Source: Taudactylus pleione (Eukaryota; Chordata; Amphibia; Anura; Myobatrachidae). From it: DNA of 64,000 nt. Position 1 is the first letter of the stretch; the number at the start of each line of letters is the position of its first letter. The notes beneath the pieces are model-generated. The model did not search any database. It saw only the letters and a list, made by a program, of their open reading frames with translations, and was not told the origin of the DNA. The position numbers were made by a program, and so were the translations under genes. Of the stretch, positions 43,331 through 55,733 are shown in pieces. The stretch covers positions 434,001 to 498,000 of the forward strand of contig JAUIMM010000002.1 in assembly GCA_031769625.1 (NCBI GenBank), given 5' to 3'.

Positions 43331-44699
43331 TTTGTATAATTAAAACACATAGAAGTGACAAAACTACATTGCTAGATTACACTGATCTTAGGTGTGCATT
43401 ATCTGTGTACGACTGAGCCTGCATCCGTGTAAAAAGGGTTCCGATACGAGCAGCCGCGGCTTTTCCGGCCAGGTTCTTTTGTGCTTCGTCTACAACTTTG
43501 TCTGTGTGTGAAAGGAATTCCTGTGTGGTAAAAGTAGTAGCTCAGTGTCACAGTGCACTGTGAGCGGCATTTTGCTGATTCTGCTATGCAAATAACAATC
43601 AAAACTTAAAGAAAAATACAGTATGCCACACCTCTCGGAGGGTCTCAGTTACACCGGGCATCTCAAGCTGTATGGCATATAGATGCCCAGTAAGTGAGGA
43701 CACATCTGTATACTCACCCAAAAAAATTGACAGTATAAACTCTACAATGAAGGATCACAATAAAAAGGTCATTGACTGCAAATTATAAGACATGAAGATA
43801 TAAGGAATCACAAAATGCCATCTCAAAATCCTGATTGAATTTGAAATACATGGCAGTAGTCTCACCAGGGGAGTAATAACTCCTGAGAGGGCCCGTGTGC
43901 AGCGTGCCCCGTCCCTGATAAGGGGCCCCCCAATCCCCGCATCTTACCTTGTGCCAGCAAGCGGGTTCTTCCTCCTCCGCAGCGCCAACCTTCCAGTAAC
44001 ATTCGGGAACATGGCGCAAATGCACACGAAAGCAAAGACTTTGGCGCAAATCCCAAAGATATCACTGGGAAGATGGCGCCAAGGGAAAGGATGGACCAGC
44101 TTGCGGGCACAAAGTAAGTATAATATGGGTGCAGGGTGTGCGTTGCAGGGACCCAGACAGAATCGCAATTTACGTGTGCCACGATGGTCTTGCAACGGCG
44201 GTCGCAGAGAGGATTTATTCGCAAAGACAGTGACAGGCAGGAACCATTTTTGGGGGGGGGGGTACAGGCAGAGTGGAAGCTCAAATGCACATACGTCGCG
44301 ACCATTTTGGGGGCATGCCACAGACTGCGATTGCGATCCCATATGCAATCAAAATGGCTCTGGCGTCTCAGTTCATGTGGCCATTCTACTCGGCCACGGG
44401 GTTATTCGGTCCGAAAATCGAATGATCTACGTCTTTGTACGCAATTGTTTGGATTTGTGAAGCCGCCGGAGGATATTTTGGCAGAGCTGATGCGTACAAT
44501 TTCACAACAGCAGTGGTATTGGCGTACATGTCTGAAGCAGGCCCAGTGAGCATACATGATAATGAATGTATAAGGTATAATAAACCATAAGGATAGTAAT
44601 AAAAAGCAACAGTAGCCAACTTACAAAACCATGTAATAGAATAAGTTCTCAAAAACCAGAATACTTTAAAATTATTCAAAATGAAAATATAACATTTGA
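43331..44699. other. Intergenic, no gene
   Basis: Mixed repeat fragments occur (43870-44150 with GTGCAGGGTGTGCG; 44150-44545 rich in short GCGATC motifs). ORFs on both strands in 43862-44549 overlap each other and lack domains. Confidence 0.4.
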
Positions 44700-44980
44700 T
44701 ATTCAGCTTCAGATGGCGTTACCCTATAGAAGCCTATGAGCTTCTATCGGGAGAGTGCTGTGAGAGGGATACAATATCCCTTCCAGCACCCCCTGCAGTG
44801 CGTGGGTCCTTCTGTTATGGACCCAGAAGCCCCTCCATCGCTAAGGGCCGCTCTTACTGAGAGAGCGGTCCTTTGCGGTGTTCTTCATGCATACCGACGT
44901 TGCTAACGCCAGCACGCATGCGTATGGTGGCAGGATGCATTGCATACAAATGCGTTGCGTCATGTATCCCTCCCCTTATA
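44700..44980. mobile_element. GATGGCGTTACCC-family repeat, partial copy 2
   Basis: It shares ATGGCGTTACCCTATAGAAG, CCCTCCATCGCTAAGGCC-type and CTCTTACTGAGAGAGCGGTC blocks with 33762-34155. The ends are not defined. Confidence 0.6.
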
Positions 44981-45061
44981 TTAACTCTTCTTTACTCCCG
45001 CCTTCTCAACCTTGTCTCCTTTCCAGTTCTCCCTCCAACTGTTTACCTCCTCCCTGTAGAA

Positions 45062-45425
45062 CAGGGATGGGGAACCTCCTGCCCGGGGGCTGTATAAGGC
45101 ACTCGGAATCATTTGGTCTGGCCCTCTGAGCTTTTTTCTGCTGGCCTCATATGGCTAGCAGGGTGTCTAGAATGGCACCCTGCAGCCAGAATCTATGCAA
45201 CAGTGCCACCTGGAGCGTCCATAGGACTGTTCAGACGGTCACACCGCTGTCCTTACAGCTACCAGGAGCATCCTCAAGATGCTCCGGGCATTGCTGTAAT
45301 CACCGGTGATTTTGGCCCAGCCCCCGTGTGACGTCACATGGAGGGGGCATGGCCTGAACCAGGCCCGCAAATAATGTTATATATATCAAAATGGCCCTCG
45401 GCAGAAAAAAGGTTCCCCACCCCTG
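45062..45425. mobile_element. hAT-like MITE, CAGGGATGGGGAACC family
   Basis: A 364-bp element with ends CAGGGATGGGGAACCT and AGGTTCCCCACCCCTG is flanked by perfect 8-bp duplications CTGTAGAA (45054-45061 and 45426-45433). It is inserted in an older dispersed repeat containing TGTAAGCTCC. The ends resemble vertebrate Charlie-group hAT elements. Confidence 0.93.
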
Positions 45426-45675
45426 CTGTAGAATGTAAGCTCCAAGCAGAGCCCTATTCCCTCTTGTTCTTCCCCTTGCACTATCCTTGTCTCCAGTGCT
45501 CCTGGACTTTTATCTCCTTCCCCCCCATCGGCGACTCTGACACTGGGTGGAATGCATCAATGCGGTTTTTGTGGTCAAACCTCCGAAAATGAAGTTTTCA
45601 GAGGTTTGGCCGCTCACCACATATGCACCAATGCGATACCTTCCTGGGCTTAGATGTGGTGGGCAATGCCATCTA

Positions 45676-47293
45676 CAGTTAGGTCCATAAATATATGGAC
45701 ATTGACAGAATTTTCAGATTTTGGCCTCTATTCACCACCACAATGGTTTTGAAATAAAACAAACAAGATGTGCTTGAACTGCAGACTTTCAGATTTAATT
45801 TGAGGGTAATTACATCCAAATCGGGTGAACGGTGTAGGAATTACAACAGTTTCAATATGTGCCTCCCACTTTTTAAGGGGCAAAAGTAATGGGACTATCA
45901 ACTCAAAAGCTATTTCATGGACAGGTGTGGGCTATTGCCTTGTTATTTTATTATTAATTAAGCAGGTAAAAGGTCTGGAGTTGATTCTAGGTGTGACATT
46001 TGCATTTGGAATCAGTTACTGTCAACTCTCAATATGAGATCCAAAGAGCTGTCACTATCAGTGAAGCAAGCTATCATTAGGCTGAAAAATCAAAACAAAC
46101 CCATCAGAGAGATAGCAAAAACATTAGGTGTGACCAAATCAACTGCTTGGAACATTCTTAAAAAGAAAGAATGCACTGGAGAGCTCAGCAACACCAAATG
46201 ACCCGGAAGACCACGGAAAACAACTGTGGTGGACGACAAAATAATTATTTCCCTGGTGAAGAAAAACCCCTTCACAACAGTTGGCCAAATCAAGAACACT
46301 CTCCAGGAGGTAGATGTATATGTGTCAAAGTCAACAATCAAGAGAAGACTTCACAAGAGTGAATATAGAGTGTTCACCACAAGATGCAAACCATTGGTGA
46401 GCCACAAAAACAGGAAGACCAGATTAGAGTTTGCCAAACAACATCTAAAAAAGCCATTACAGTTCTGGAACAACATCCTATGGACAGATGAGACAAAGAT
46501 CAACTTGTACCAGAGTGATGGGAAGAGAAGAGAAGGAAAGGAACTGCTCATGATCCAAAACATACCTCCTCATCAGTGAAGCATGGTGGTGGTAGTGTCA
46601 TGGCGTGGGCATGCATGGCTGCCAATGGAACTGGTTCCCTTGTATTTATTGATGATGCGACTGCTGACAATAACAGCAGAATGAATTCTGAAGTGTTTCG
46701 GGCAATATTATATACTCATATTCAGTCAAATGCTTCAGAACTCATTGGACGGCGCTTCACAGTGCAGATGGACAATGACCCGAAGCATACTGCAAAAGCA
46801 ACCAAAGAGTTTTTTAAGGCTAAAAAGTGGAATGTTATGCAATGGCCAAGTCAATCCCCTGACCTGAATCCGATTGAGCATGCATTTCACTTGATGAAGA
46901 CAAAACTGAAGGGAAAATGCCCCAAGAACAAGCAGGAACTGAAGACATTTGCAGTAGAGGCCTGGCAGAGCATCACAAGGGATGAAACCCAGCGTCTGGT
47001 GATGTGTATGCGTTCCAGACTTCAGGCTGTAATTGCCTGCAAAGGATTTGCAACAAAGTATTAAAAATTGAAAGTTAGATTTAGGATTGTTTAGTTTGTC
47101 CCATTACTTTTGGCCCCTTAAAAAGTGGGAGGCACATATAGAAACCGTTGTAATTCCTACACCGTTCACCTGATTTGGATGTAATTACCCACAAATCACA
47201 TCTTGTTTGTTTCATTTCAAAGCCATTGTGGTGGTGAATAGAGGACAAAATATTAAAATTCTGACAATATCCCAATATTTATGGACCTGACTG
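45676..47293 (+). mobile_element. Tc1-like DNA transposon, family A copy 2 (complete ends)
   Basis: This 1,618-bp element has ends CAGTTAGGTCCATAAATATA and ATATTTATGGACCTGACTG between TA duplications (45674-45675 and 47294-47295). The long TIRs (about 200 bp) contain CTTTTTAAGGGG. It is inserted in the GATGGCGTTACCC-family repeat. Confidence 0.95.
46035..47064 (+). pseudogene. Tc1-like transposase with nonsense and frameshift (family A copy 2)
   Basis: It has the same domain order as copy 1: helix-turn-helix (LSVKQAIIRLKNQNKPIREI), a GRPRK hook and the DDE domain (WTDETK; VQMDNDPKHTAK; LNPIEHAFHLMK, all three catalytic residues present). A TGA at 46199-46201 interrupts the linker, and an 8-bp deletion near 46532 shifts frame. 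The C-terminal 162 codons (46576-47064) are intact. The same TGA occurs in copy 3. Confidence 0.9.
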
Positions 47294-47585
47294 TATAGGT
47301 GGCGAGCCCAATAGAAGCCTAGGGCTTCTATTCGTAACTCCACCTGAGAAGAATCCAATCTGATCCCTCCTGGCAACCTTGGCGGCACGTGTCTCACGAT
47401 GTATGCGCATTAGGACTTCTGGATCATAAACCTGGAAGTCTTTTTATCGCAAAGGACAGCTCTTACCGGGAGAGTTGCCCTTAGTGATTTTATTCATCCA
47501 TTCCAGCGTTACTTACTCCAGCATGCGATGAGTGTCGGGATGCATCGAATGTAAAATGTGATGCTTGATGTAGCCCGCCCACTGC

Positions 47586-49700
47586 TTGCTCGCCCCCATG
47601 ATGGGTACAGGATCATATAAATGTTTTATCTCTGTTGATTTGGAGTTCCCTACACTTGTCAGTGAGGAAGACCTCCTAGACTAGTGTACGCATTTCAGCT
47701 CTTTCACAGAATCAGTTTCGAATTTTTGTAGTCGTCACATTTGGTGCTCTAGCCGGCCTGTGTGGGTTGTGAGTATGGTTATGCCAAATCATGGGTCCGG
47801 CTTGGGTAAATTTGGCATTTCTGTGGAAACCAGCTTTCTCCTGTTTAGTAAAAATATGAGTAACTGCATGGGAAGCTCCCCTTTTGGTGGTTTCTATATA
47901 CCCCTGTAATGTTATGCTTTAATATCCCAGTATCATGCCAAAGGGATTACATGAAAAACTGCTTTAGGGCACTGTAAAAACCCAGATGAGCAGGAGCTGA
48001 TGGCGGTCTAATGTCATCAGTCTGCCCACATGAGTCATTGGAGAGTTCCAGATTTTAAAGATTTGTCCCTGGAATATGGACCAATTGCACAGTAAGTGTA
48101 GGCATGTTAGATGCAGATCTTACATTTGTTTTTCTTTTTTTTTAATTCTTTTAGCATTATAAGAGCCAGCTTCTGTAAATGGCATGATTAGACCTGCAGT
48201 GCTCCAAGGGTAACCCAAGATAGTAATACATAGACTCCGCAGAGAAATGTTGGCAGCTGTGAAATTAGATTTCAACAATGTTGACATAACTAACATAAGG
48301 GACATGTTCACAATATAGACATCAGGAATTACGGCATGCGAAATGCCAACATTTTCAGAATTCCAACAGTTACGGTTAGGTTGCGTGATGGGAGGGTTTG
48401 GCGTAGACTGCGGCAGGGAAGGTTATGGTTAGTGATACAAACCAGTACTGCCACTGGGACAGCCAGATGTCACTGTAAGCTGACTGCCGGACCCACCTAC
48501 CCAGGTAAGTCACCGCTGGACCACCAGGAATGTTTTGTTGACATTGTAATCATGTCGATATTACATCTATGTTGACATGATGAATGTAGACCTGGTTGAT
48601 GTGAATGCCGATAAAATATACTGAACCCTTGCAATGCTGTGTTTGATATTATTAGTATGTTTATATATGTCAGATTAATAGATTTAATAATTGATCTGTA
48701 TGCAGAGGAGAGAATGTAACCTACAGATGCATTTGAATAGTAAAAAAGAGAAACCACACATGTATGTACCCCTTATTATTCTTTTGTTGTTTATTAATTT
48801 CTATGTATTAATGTAAAGTTTACATTGTTTAATTAATGCAAATGTTTTTGTATCTACAAAAACAAATAAAAAATTATTGGATTAAAAAAATATATATATA
48901 TATACTGAACCCTTAATGTCTTCATGATAATGCCATCCAATAAATATATGTCCCAGGTGGACCTGCCTAAACTCCGCCAGACTGTGTAACAAATGATTTC
49001 TGTACTCTGACAAATCGAAACATTTTACAAGCTCTTCTCTGCCAATAAAGAGATTTTAAACCTTTTTTTTTTTTTTTTTTTTAGTATTCAGAAGAAAAAA
49101 AATAATCTTAAAGTGCAAAAGTTTCCATGTGTGATCCCTACATTTGCACCTGTTCAAGCAGCGGTGATCGCAGTTCCGGTAGAAAGATTTTACAGGGATG
49201 ACTTTTCCAACTCCAGGACAGGTACCCTCATGCTGCAGTGACCCAAAGTAGCCATCTGTGTAGCTGCAATATTCTTCCTTCATTTATTAGAACGGTCACA
49301 AAATGGCCACAGAAATCAGGTCATTTTCATAGAAAGATTAATTTGTAAAAACTGTATTCTTCAGAGACACTACAAATGCTGTAAATATTCCATTACGATG
49401 GATAACCAGTGACGATGCATTTGTACGGCGACAGTTCATGTGTTTATATAGCAGTCACTTTGCTGCAGGTATAAGCAATAAAAAGCAAATGATAAATTGC
49501 ACTGTTGGATAACCATTGGGGTAACCCTGGATCTAGTCAACTCTAGTTGTATCGTGAATACATCACTTTCCACAATGAGCTGCTCACTGGCAATGATCAC
49601 AGCTGCTATTCCAGCCCTCCCTTTCTCACCTGTCAAGTGACGGAACTCAGTACTAACAGCTTCAGCGTCTGATCACCAAAGGTCAGGTGAGTAGGGATTT
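47586..49700. other. Intergenic, no gene
   Basis: 48330-48440 has a short piece of the GTTAGG-rich element. A poly(T) run of about 20 at 49063-49082 may be the tail of an antisense retroposon. No exon is recognised. Confidence 0.4.
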
Positions 49701-50644
49701 TCATCCAACTAATTTTTGTTATTTAAAACAGATATGAACTATTACACCATCTGGAGTGAGCTGGTGTTTTATTCAGTGTGTAATTGTATTGTTGTTAAAG
49801 CCACAGTTACATGAAAGAGTTGCGAGGAGAAAAAAAATAAGTTATATAAATTGCTGTCTTGTTTATACAGGTCAGATGCAGAAGATACATCACAGATCTC
49901 AAATAACCAACTGATATATTGTTATCTGGGGCGGGGATTAAACGGACACAGGTGTGTGTTGTCTGTAATAATAATACATCAGTTATGCTCTTTAATAGGC
50001 ATATTGTGCTTCCCCCCCAGGAGTGGCTGTGATAAATGGTTGGACATTGACCAAATGAGTCACTTTCAAACATTGGTGTGACCTTGAGTTATTATTTCTA
50101 CCCAGATTTAGCATTTGCTGCCAAAATAAGACCAAGATATCTGGTTCAGTCATTTATTAGACACCTGAACTCTCTTTATTACATGTTTGTGTGTTTGAAG
50201 CTTTTTATAACTGTTCTAAGTGCACCTGAAGATATTCATCTCAAAGGTGCTTAAAGAATGAAATGGAGACCACAAATCGATGCCTTTGCAATGGAGCTCG
50301 CTCCACAGCATCAGAGAGGTTTCTGCGCACCTCGTCCACACATAGCAAGAAACACCCTTCAACTGCCATCTCCTCCTCTAAAATGTCTACACACCCTGCA
50401 GACATCATCCTATTCCCTTAAAACAGGGTGCAGTGGCACAAAAGGAGTCCTGTAGAAATCACCAGCGCCTTTGTGCTGTGGTTTGTAACTTACACTTGGT
50501 TCTGGTGAGACTCTGCAGATGTCCAAGCTTTATTTATAACACCTTCGCCTAGCAACAAGAGAGAAGCTGTAAGCAGACCCAGCATGCTGGCTGTATACAC
50601 TATTTTACACCAACAGGTAAATTAATCTTCACTTGACTCCATTT
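49701..50644. other. Region past the BCAP31 3' end, no gene
   Basis: No exon or transposon end is recognised. It contains short domain-free ORFs only. Confidence 0.4.
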
Positions 50645-50661
50645 CATTATCAAAGCAAAAC

Positions 50662-50667
50662 TTTATT
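50662..50667 (-). promoter_or_regulatory. bcap31: Candidate BCAP31 poly(A) signal AATAAA
   Basis: TTTATT on + reads AATAAA on -, in the context GTGCAATAAAGTTTTGC typical of vertebrate 3' ends. It is the most distal of three candidates. Confidence 0.45.
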
Positions 50668-50826
50668 GCACATTGTAAAATGTTTACATTTGTAATTTCC
50701 ACGCCCAAAGAAAGCAAAATGGCCACCACTATTACGGGTTTCATCAACACCAAAATATGTATTTTTGTTTCCCCACAAAAGTAATTAGATTAAAAAAAAA
50801 ATATTGTTATTTCCATTACAGATTAA

Positions 50827-50996
50827 GGGGTCTATTTACTAAGCTGTGTTAGGAGATAAAGTGAACGGTGATAAGGTACCAGCCAATCGGCTCCTATCTT
50901 CCATGTAACAGACTGTGTATGGCAGTTAGGAGCTGATTGGCTGGTACCTTATCACCGTTCACTTGATCTCCTAACACAGCTTAGTAAATAGACCCC
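50827..50996. mobile_element. Palindromic MITE in the presumed BCAP31 3'UTR
   Basis: GGGGTCTATTTACTAAGCTG and CAGCTTAGTAAATAGACCCC are perfect inverted ends. The inner arms GGTGATAAGGTACCAGCCAA and TTGGCTGGTACCTTATCACC are also perfect. It is the same family as 2782-2958 and is the best-preserved copy. Confidence 0.92.
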
Positions 50997-52868
50997 GAAG
51001 TCACTATACCAGCTGCCTAGCGAGCATGCGGTTGTGTCATTATAGTAAAGAAAAAAAAAAACTTTCCAACATGCAAAAAAACATCTGGATGTTACACACC
51101 ACCTGAAACCCAAACCTAAATGTGCAGGTTACGTATACAGTGAGGCAGCCATTTTGTGACTCACAATTCAAGAGAAAGCAGGCTATAACGTCACTAGGAG
51201 CCAATGATTCTCATGGATGTTGGCTGAGCTCACAAAATAGCTGCCTGCACTGTGTGAATACAATAGACAAACTTACAGAAGACAATAGATGGTGAGCCTT
51301 TTAGAATGGCAATGTTTCATCCATTTTGCGAGTTGAATTAAATAGTCATGAGAATGTAGCCTCTCAATGCACAAGAACTAGTGCCTCAGTGATATCGCTG
51401 GGCCCTAGCAACTATGTATAGGTCGATTTTAGTTTGTTGTATAGGACCATTTTCTTTTTGTGCGACAAAGCATAACTTTCTAAACCACAAACATTTCCGA
51501 CACCCTGAAGGGGAAAGTGCCAAGCCCCTTCTGAGAAATTTCCATATTAGATATATCAACTTTTATTATTTCGCTTGTATTTGAAACTGCTGGTTAATCA
51601 GCACATTTCCCATGGGCCGCATAATAACTGCCAATTCTTGCCAGCTTTCAGGTGTCCTCCAGCCTCCATTAGTGGTCACTTGATCTGCGGGTCAACTGTA
51701 AGCTCACAAGGACCCCACAGAGGATTCTGTCAATGCAAATATTAGCCATTCCCATCATCAAGGACAACAGGGTGAATCCCTTCTCTAAAAAATTTCAATT
51801 AGTATAAAGCTCCAAATTGTAAAAAGCCATGTTTGACAGGAACACACTATTGTATTCAATATTCATCCATGTATATTAACCAATCCGGTCATCAGAACAC
51901 ACACCAGCAGGATATGGCTCTCTTTGATGACAGTGGCCCATCTGATCATGTGATCGGGTTAGTGAGGATAGGGCTGCATGGGACAATGACTGTAGCGTGA
52001 TGTGGGGAGGAGGATGAAGGCAAACAGGAAGTCACAGACTGACAATTAGATCATGCAAGTCAGGTCTCCCAATAGCAGCAGCAGTGGCGATATGGGGTAG
52101 TGGTCTCACTACCCCAGGGAGCTTATGGTGTTAAACACATCTCTATATGAGAAACGATGGTATTCACATGCCTCCTACAGCTCCTGCATGTTGGTATACA
52201 TTCCGATTTTGTGCTCTGATATAAAAGAGATTAGCAACATGAAATGCAAACCTGCAAATAAATCACAGCAAGGTATAACGAGGTGGCGGAGTGGAAAGTT
52301 ACTGGCAAGATAAACAGCTTCCTGGACCTGGTGTGCACAGGCGATAACTCACATTCAGAACATTGCAACACAGATATGGGATGGAGAGCTTTTATTACAT
52401 GTAAGAAAGGCATTGGATAATGCACACGATAGAGAATAGCATGAGATTGCAGCTGAGGCAGGTAAAGCTAAATGAGAAGAATAGAACATCGGTTTAACCA
52501 TAAACGAGTGGAACAACAATGCTGCATACTAGTAATAAAACAAATAATAAAAAAAAACAAGTCATCATTCTTCCATGTATAGACGCCTCTCACCCCAGCA
52601 GCAGAACAGGCATGTTTGGAAGCTGCAGGGATAGACCTGTTGTACAGATTACATGGACATTGCTGACTTGTGCAGGAGACAAACAGTGGAAAGAGGTGAA
52701 ATCAGAGCAGAGGGAGGTGGAGATGCAGCCTTCAATGGAATAAGACTGACAGCAAGGAGATGTCAGCGTGAAGTGCCGAACAATGTTGCCCACTGGGCCA
52801 CCGCTCAAGAAAATAGCATGATGGCTGGATGGAAAACAATCAATCAGGGACATCTTCCCACCGAATCT

Positions 52869-52907
52869 TCACTCTGCCTTCTTATCTTTTGGTCCATCAG
52901 TAATTGC
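52869..52907 (-). CDS. bcap31: BCAP31 (BAP31) terminal coding exon
   Basis: On the minus strand, the acceptor TTTCCCTCCTACAG precedes AITDGPKDKKAE and a TGA (52871-52869). The C-terminus of BCAP31 as I remember it (AAVDGPMDKKEE) aligns without gaps and keeps D-G-P, D-K-K and the KKxx dilysine ER-retrieval signal. BAP31 is an ER membrane chaperone and cargo-sorting protein with three transmembrane segments and a cytosolic coiled coil. Its place is also right: in mammals BCAP31 lies tail-to-tail with SLC6A8. Upstream exons were not found to 64 kb, so the preceding intron exceeds 11 kb or those exons were missed. Confidence 0.78.
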   Translation of the reverse strand, partial: AITDGPKDKKAE

Positions 52908-52919
52908 CTGTAGGAGGGA

Positions 52920-53340
52920 AACAGATAGAAGGTTGGTATGCATCAAGGTGATCTAGATCCCTGAATTTGTTTTTAACCAGCTAGGTTGTGGCTTCTTCAT
53001 CCCTCTTTCTCCAAAGCCCTACAAGGCCCAAACAACCAACCACTATCAGTATAGAAATCAGTTTACTCTATTGTGAAATAGTTGTCTTTATGCTGGAAGG
53101 CACATGTAGGAATACAAAAATGTGGTAAAAAAAACAAATGGCACACGCAGCCGCCTACCATTGTGGCAATACTGCTGTCCCAGGCCTGTGAGACCTTTTC
53201 CCAAATCTGGGCCTGGAGACTTACTGTAGCAACATTCTAAACTTAATTCTACAGACCTGTCAAATTGGATACATAATGGGGCCTCACAAGTAGCTTTTCC
53301 AGAAGCGCTATGTTCCCATCCACTTGTGAATTAAATTTAG
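52920..53340. other. BCAP31 last intron, no gene
   Basis: No transposon ends are visible. Confidence 0.45.
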
Positions 53341-53344
53341 AGAT

Positions 53345-53660
53345 AAAGCTGGGTATACACCTAAAAGATATATCTGCAGATGATTCTTGTTCAGTGTGTA
53401 TGAACCACCATTATCTGGCTGCTGGTTATGTCGCGCCCCCCCCCCCCTCCCCCACCCCCACCTCTCCGCAGCCTCTGCTGCAAGTGTACAGCCGGTCGGC
53501 TGACCGCCCGTACACACAGCACGATGGACAGATATATCTGCCTTCGGCTGTGCAGCCCAGCCGACGCGATATGTCTGTGAACGACGTCGCACACAGACAT
53601 ATCGTTGGTACACACTGGCCCATTGATCGGCCAATATAACTGCCAGTGCGTACCCAGCTT
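53345..53660. mobile_element. MITE with AAGCTGGGTATACAC ends
   Basis: AAGCTGGGTATACAC and GTGCGTACCCAGCTT are inverted ends. They resemble the TTAA-flanked element at 18645-19379, including an internal GATATATCTG and ACAGACATATCG, but the target duplication has decayed. A C-homopolymer near 53433 is inside. Confidence 0.75.
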
Positions 53661-54081
53661 TAGACAAGACAATGAATTTGCAAAGATGCAAGTGCTTAAT
53701 GCAAAATACTAGAGAATATTTAATTCTGTGACCAAAATAGAATAATCACAAGTGGATTATGGGCCCGATGCAGTAGTAGCTGGGAAATTTGTTTTCGTGT
53801 ACATCTCTGTAGTATGTATACTTAGAGCCAATACACATTTTGACATGTTGTGGTGGAACAGATTTTTCATCAGTCATTTTCATTACTGCGGAACACTACC
53901 ACAAGATGGGGAAATTTGTAATGCAAAGGTTCGTAAAAACATCAGGCACCTGCAGGCACAAGACTGAATACACAATCATACCTATCCCTATTTAGGTCAC
54001 AGAACACTTGACCCACATCAGGTTTGTGCAAATTCGCACTGCAAACTACTTGAATGGATGGGTCGCGTTGAGAACTACATA

Positions 54082-55733
54082 CAGTCAGGCGCATAAATAT
54101 TGGGACATTGACAGAATTTTCATATTTTGGTCTCTATTCACCACCACAATGGCTTTGAAATGAAACAAACAAGATGTGCTTTAACTGCAGACTTTCAGAT
54201 TTAATTTGAGGGTAATTACATTCAAATCAGGTGAACGGTGTAGGAATTACAACGGTTTCTATATGTGCCTCCCACTTTTTAAGGGGCCAAAAGTAATGGG
54301 ACAAACTAAACAATCCTAAATCTAACTTTCACTTTTTAATACTTTGTTGCAAATCCTTTGCAGGCAATTACAGCCTGAAGTCTGGAACGCGTAGACATCA
54401 CCAGACGCTGGGTTTCATCCCTGGTGATGCTCTGCCAGGCCTCTACTGCAAATGTCTTCAGTTCCTGCTTGTTCTTGGGGCATTTTCCCTTCAGTTTTGT
54501 CTTCATCAAGTGAAATGCATGCTCAATCGGATTCAGGTCAGGGGATTGACTTGGCCATTGCATAACATTCCACTTTTTAGCCTTAAAAAACTCTTTGGTT
54601 GCTTTTGCAGTATGCTTCGGGTCATTGTCCATCTGCACTGTGAAGCACCGTCCAATGAGTTCTGAAGCATTTGACTGAATATGAGCATATAATATTGCCT
54701 GAAACACTTCAGAATTCATTCTGCTGCTTTTGTCAGTAGTCACATCATCAATAAATACAAGGGAACCAGTTCCATTGGCAGCCATACATGCCCACACCAT
54801 GACACTACCACCACCATGCTTCACTGATGAGGTGGTATGTTTTGGATCATGAGCAGTTCCTTTCCTTCTCCATACTCTTCTCTTCCCATCACTCTGGTAC
54901 AAGTTGATCTTTGTCTCATCTGTCCATAGGATGTTGTTCCAGAACTGTAATGGCTATTTTAGATGTTGTTTGGCAAACTCTAATCTGGTCTTCCTGTTTT
55001 TGTGGCTCACCAATGGTTTACATCTTGTGGTGAACCCTCTATATTCACTCTTGTGAAGTCTTCTCTTGATTGTTGACTTTGACACATATACACCTACCTC
55101 CTGGAGAGTGTTCTTGATTTAGCCAACTGTTGTGAAGGGGTTTTTCTTCACCAGAGAAATAATTCTTCTGTCATCCACCACAGTTGTTTTCCGTGGTCTT
55201 CCGGGTCATTTGGTGTTGCTGAGCTCTCCGGTGCGTTCTTTCTTTTTAGGAATGTTCCAAACAGTTGATTTGGCCACACCTAATGTTTCTGCCATCTCTC
55301 TGATGGGTTTGTTTTGATTTTTCAGCCTAATGATGGCTTGCTTCACTGATAGTGACAGCTCTTTGGATCTCATATTGAGAGTCGACAGCAACTGATTCCA
55401 AATGCAAAGGTCACACCTAGAATCAACTCCAGACCTTTTACCTGCTTAATTGATAATGAAATAACGAGGGAATAGCCCACACCTGTCCATGAAATAGCTT
55501 TTGAGTTGATAGTCCCATTACTTTTGGCCCCTTAAAAAGTGGGAGGCACATATAGAAACCGTTGTAATTCCTACAACCGTTCACCCGATTTGGATGTAAT
55601 TACCCTCAAATTAAATCTGAAAGTCTGCAGTTAAAGCACATCTTGTTTGTTTCATTTCAAAGCCATTGTGGTGGTGAATAGAAGCCAAAATATAAAAATT
55701 CTGTCAATGTCCCAATATTTATGGACCTGACTG
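54082..55733 (-). mobile_element. Tc1-like DNA transposon, family A copy 3 (complete ends)
   Basis: This 1,652-bp element has ends CAGTCAGGCGCATAAATATT and ATATTTATGGACCTGACTG between TA duplications (54080-54081 and 55734-55735). It has long TIRs as in copies 1 and 2. It lies inside the BCAP31 intron in the same transcriptional direction as that gene. Confidence 0.96.
54336..55373 (-). pseudogene. Tc1-like transposase, nonsense mutations only (family A copy 3)
   Basis: No frameshift is seen. The DDE part (54902-54336) keeps VWRRKGTAHDPKHTTSS, VQMDNDPKHTAKA and LNPIEHAFHLMK. Stops lie at 55208-55206 (TGA, shared with copy 2), in the linker near 55120 (CAA to TAA) and near 54955 (AAG to TAG), upstream of WTDETK. 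It is the least damaged of the three copies but cannot encode an active enzyme. Confidence 0.92.

Larger units (their letters stand above)
45538..47585. mobile_element. GATGGCGTTACCC-family repeat split by a Tc1 element
   Basis: The left part (45538-45675) has GCATCAATGCGGTTTTTGTG and GGGCAATGCCATC. The right part (47294-47585) continues TAGGTGGCGAGCCCAATAGA through GGGATGCATCGAATG. Joined across the Tc1 TA target, they match the order seen at 33762-34155. Confidence 0.7.
50645..52868 (-). other. bcap31: BCAP31 probable 3'UTR
   Basis: This follows the TGA of the terminal BCAP31 exon on the minus strand. AATAAA hexamers on that strand lie at 52391-52396, 51562-51567 and 50662-50667. The last is followed by unremarkable sequence and would give a 2.2-kb UTR. 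A palindromic MITE lies inside it at 50827-50996. Which site is used cannot be decided here. Confidence 0.45.

Noticed and set aside
43862..44549. Opposing ORFs of 134-187 aa
   Set aside because: They overlap on opposite strands in repeat-derived DNA without domains or splice context.
53752..53967. 71-aa plus-strand ORF in the BCAP31 intron
   Set aside because: No splice signals, domain or repeat identity; its length is within chance for this composition.
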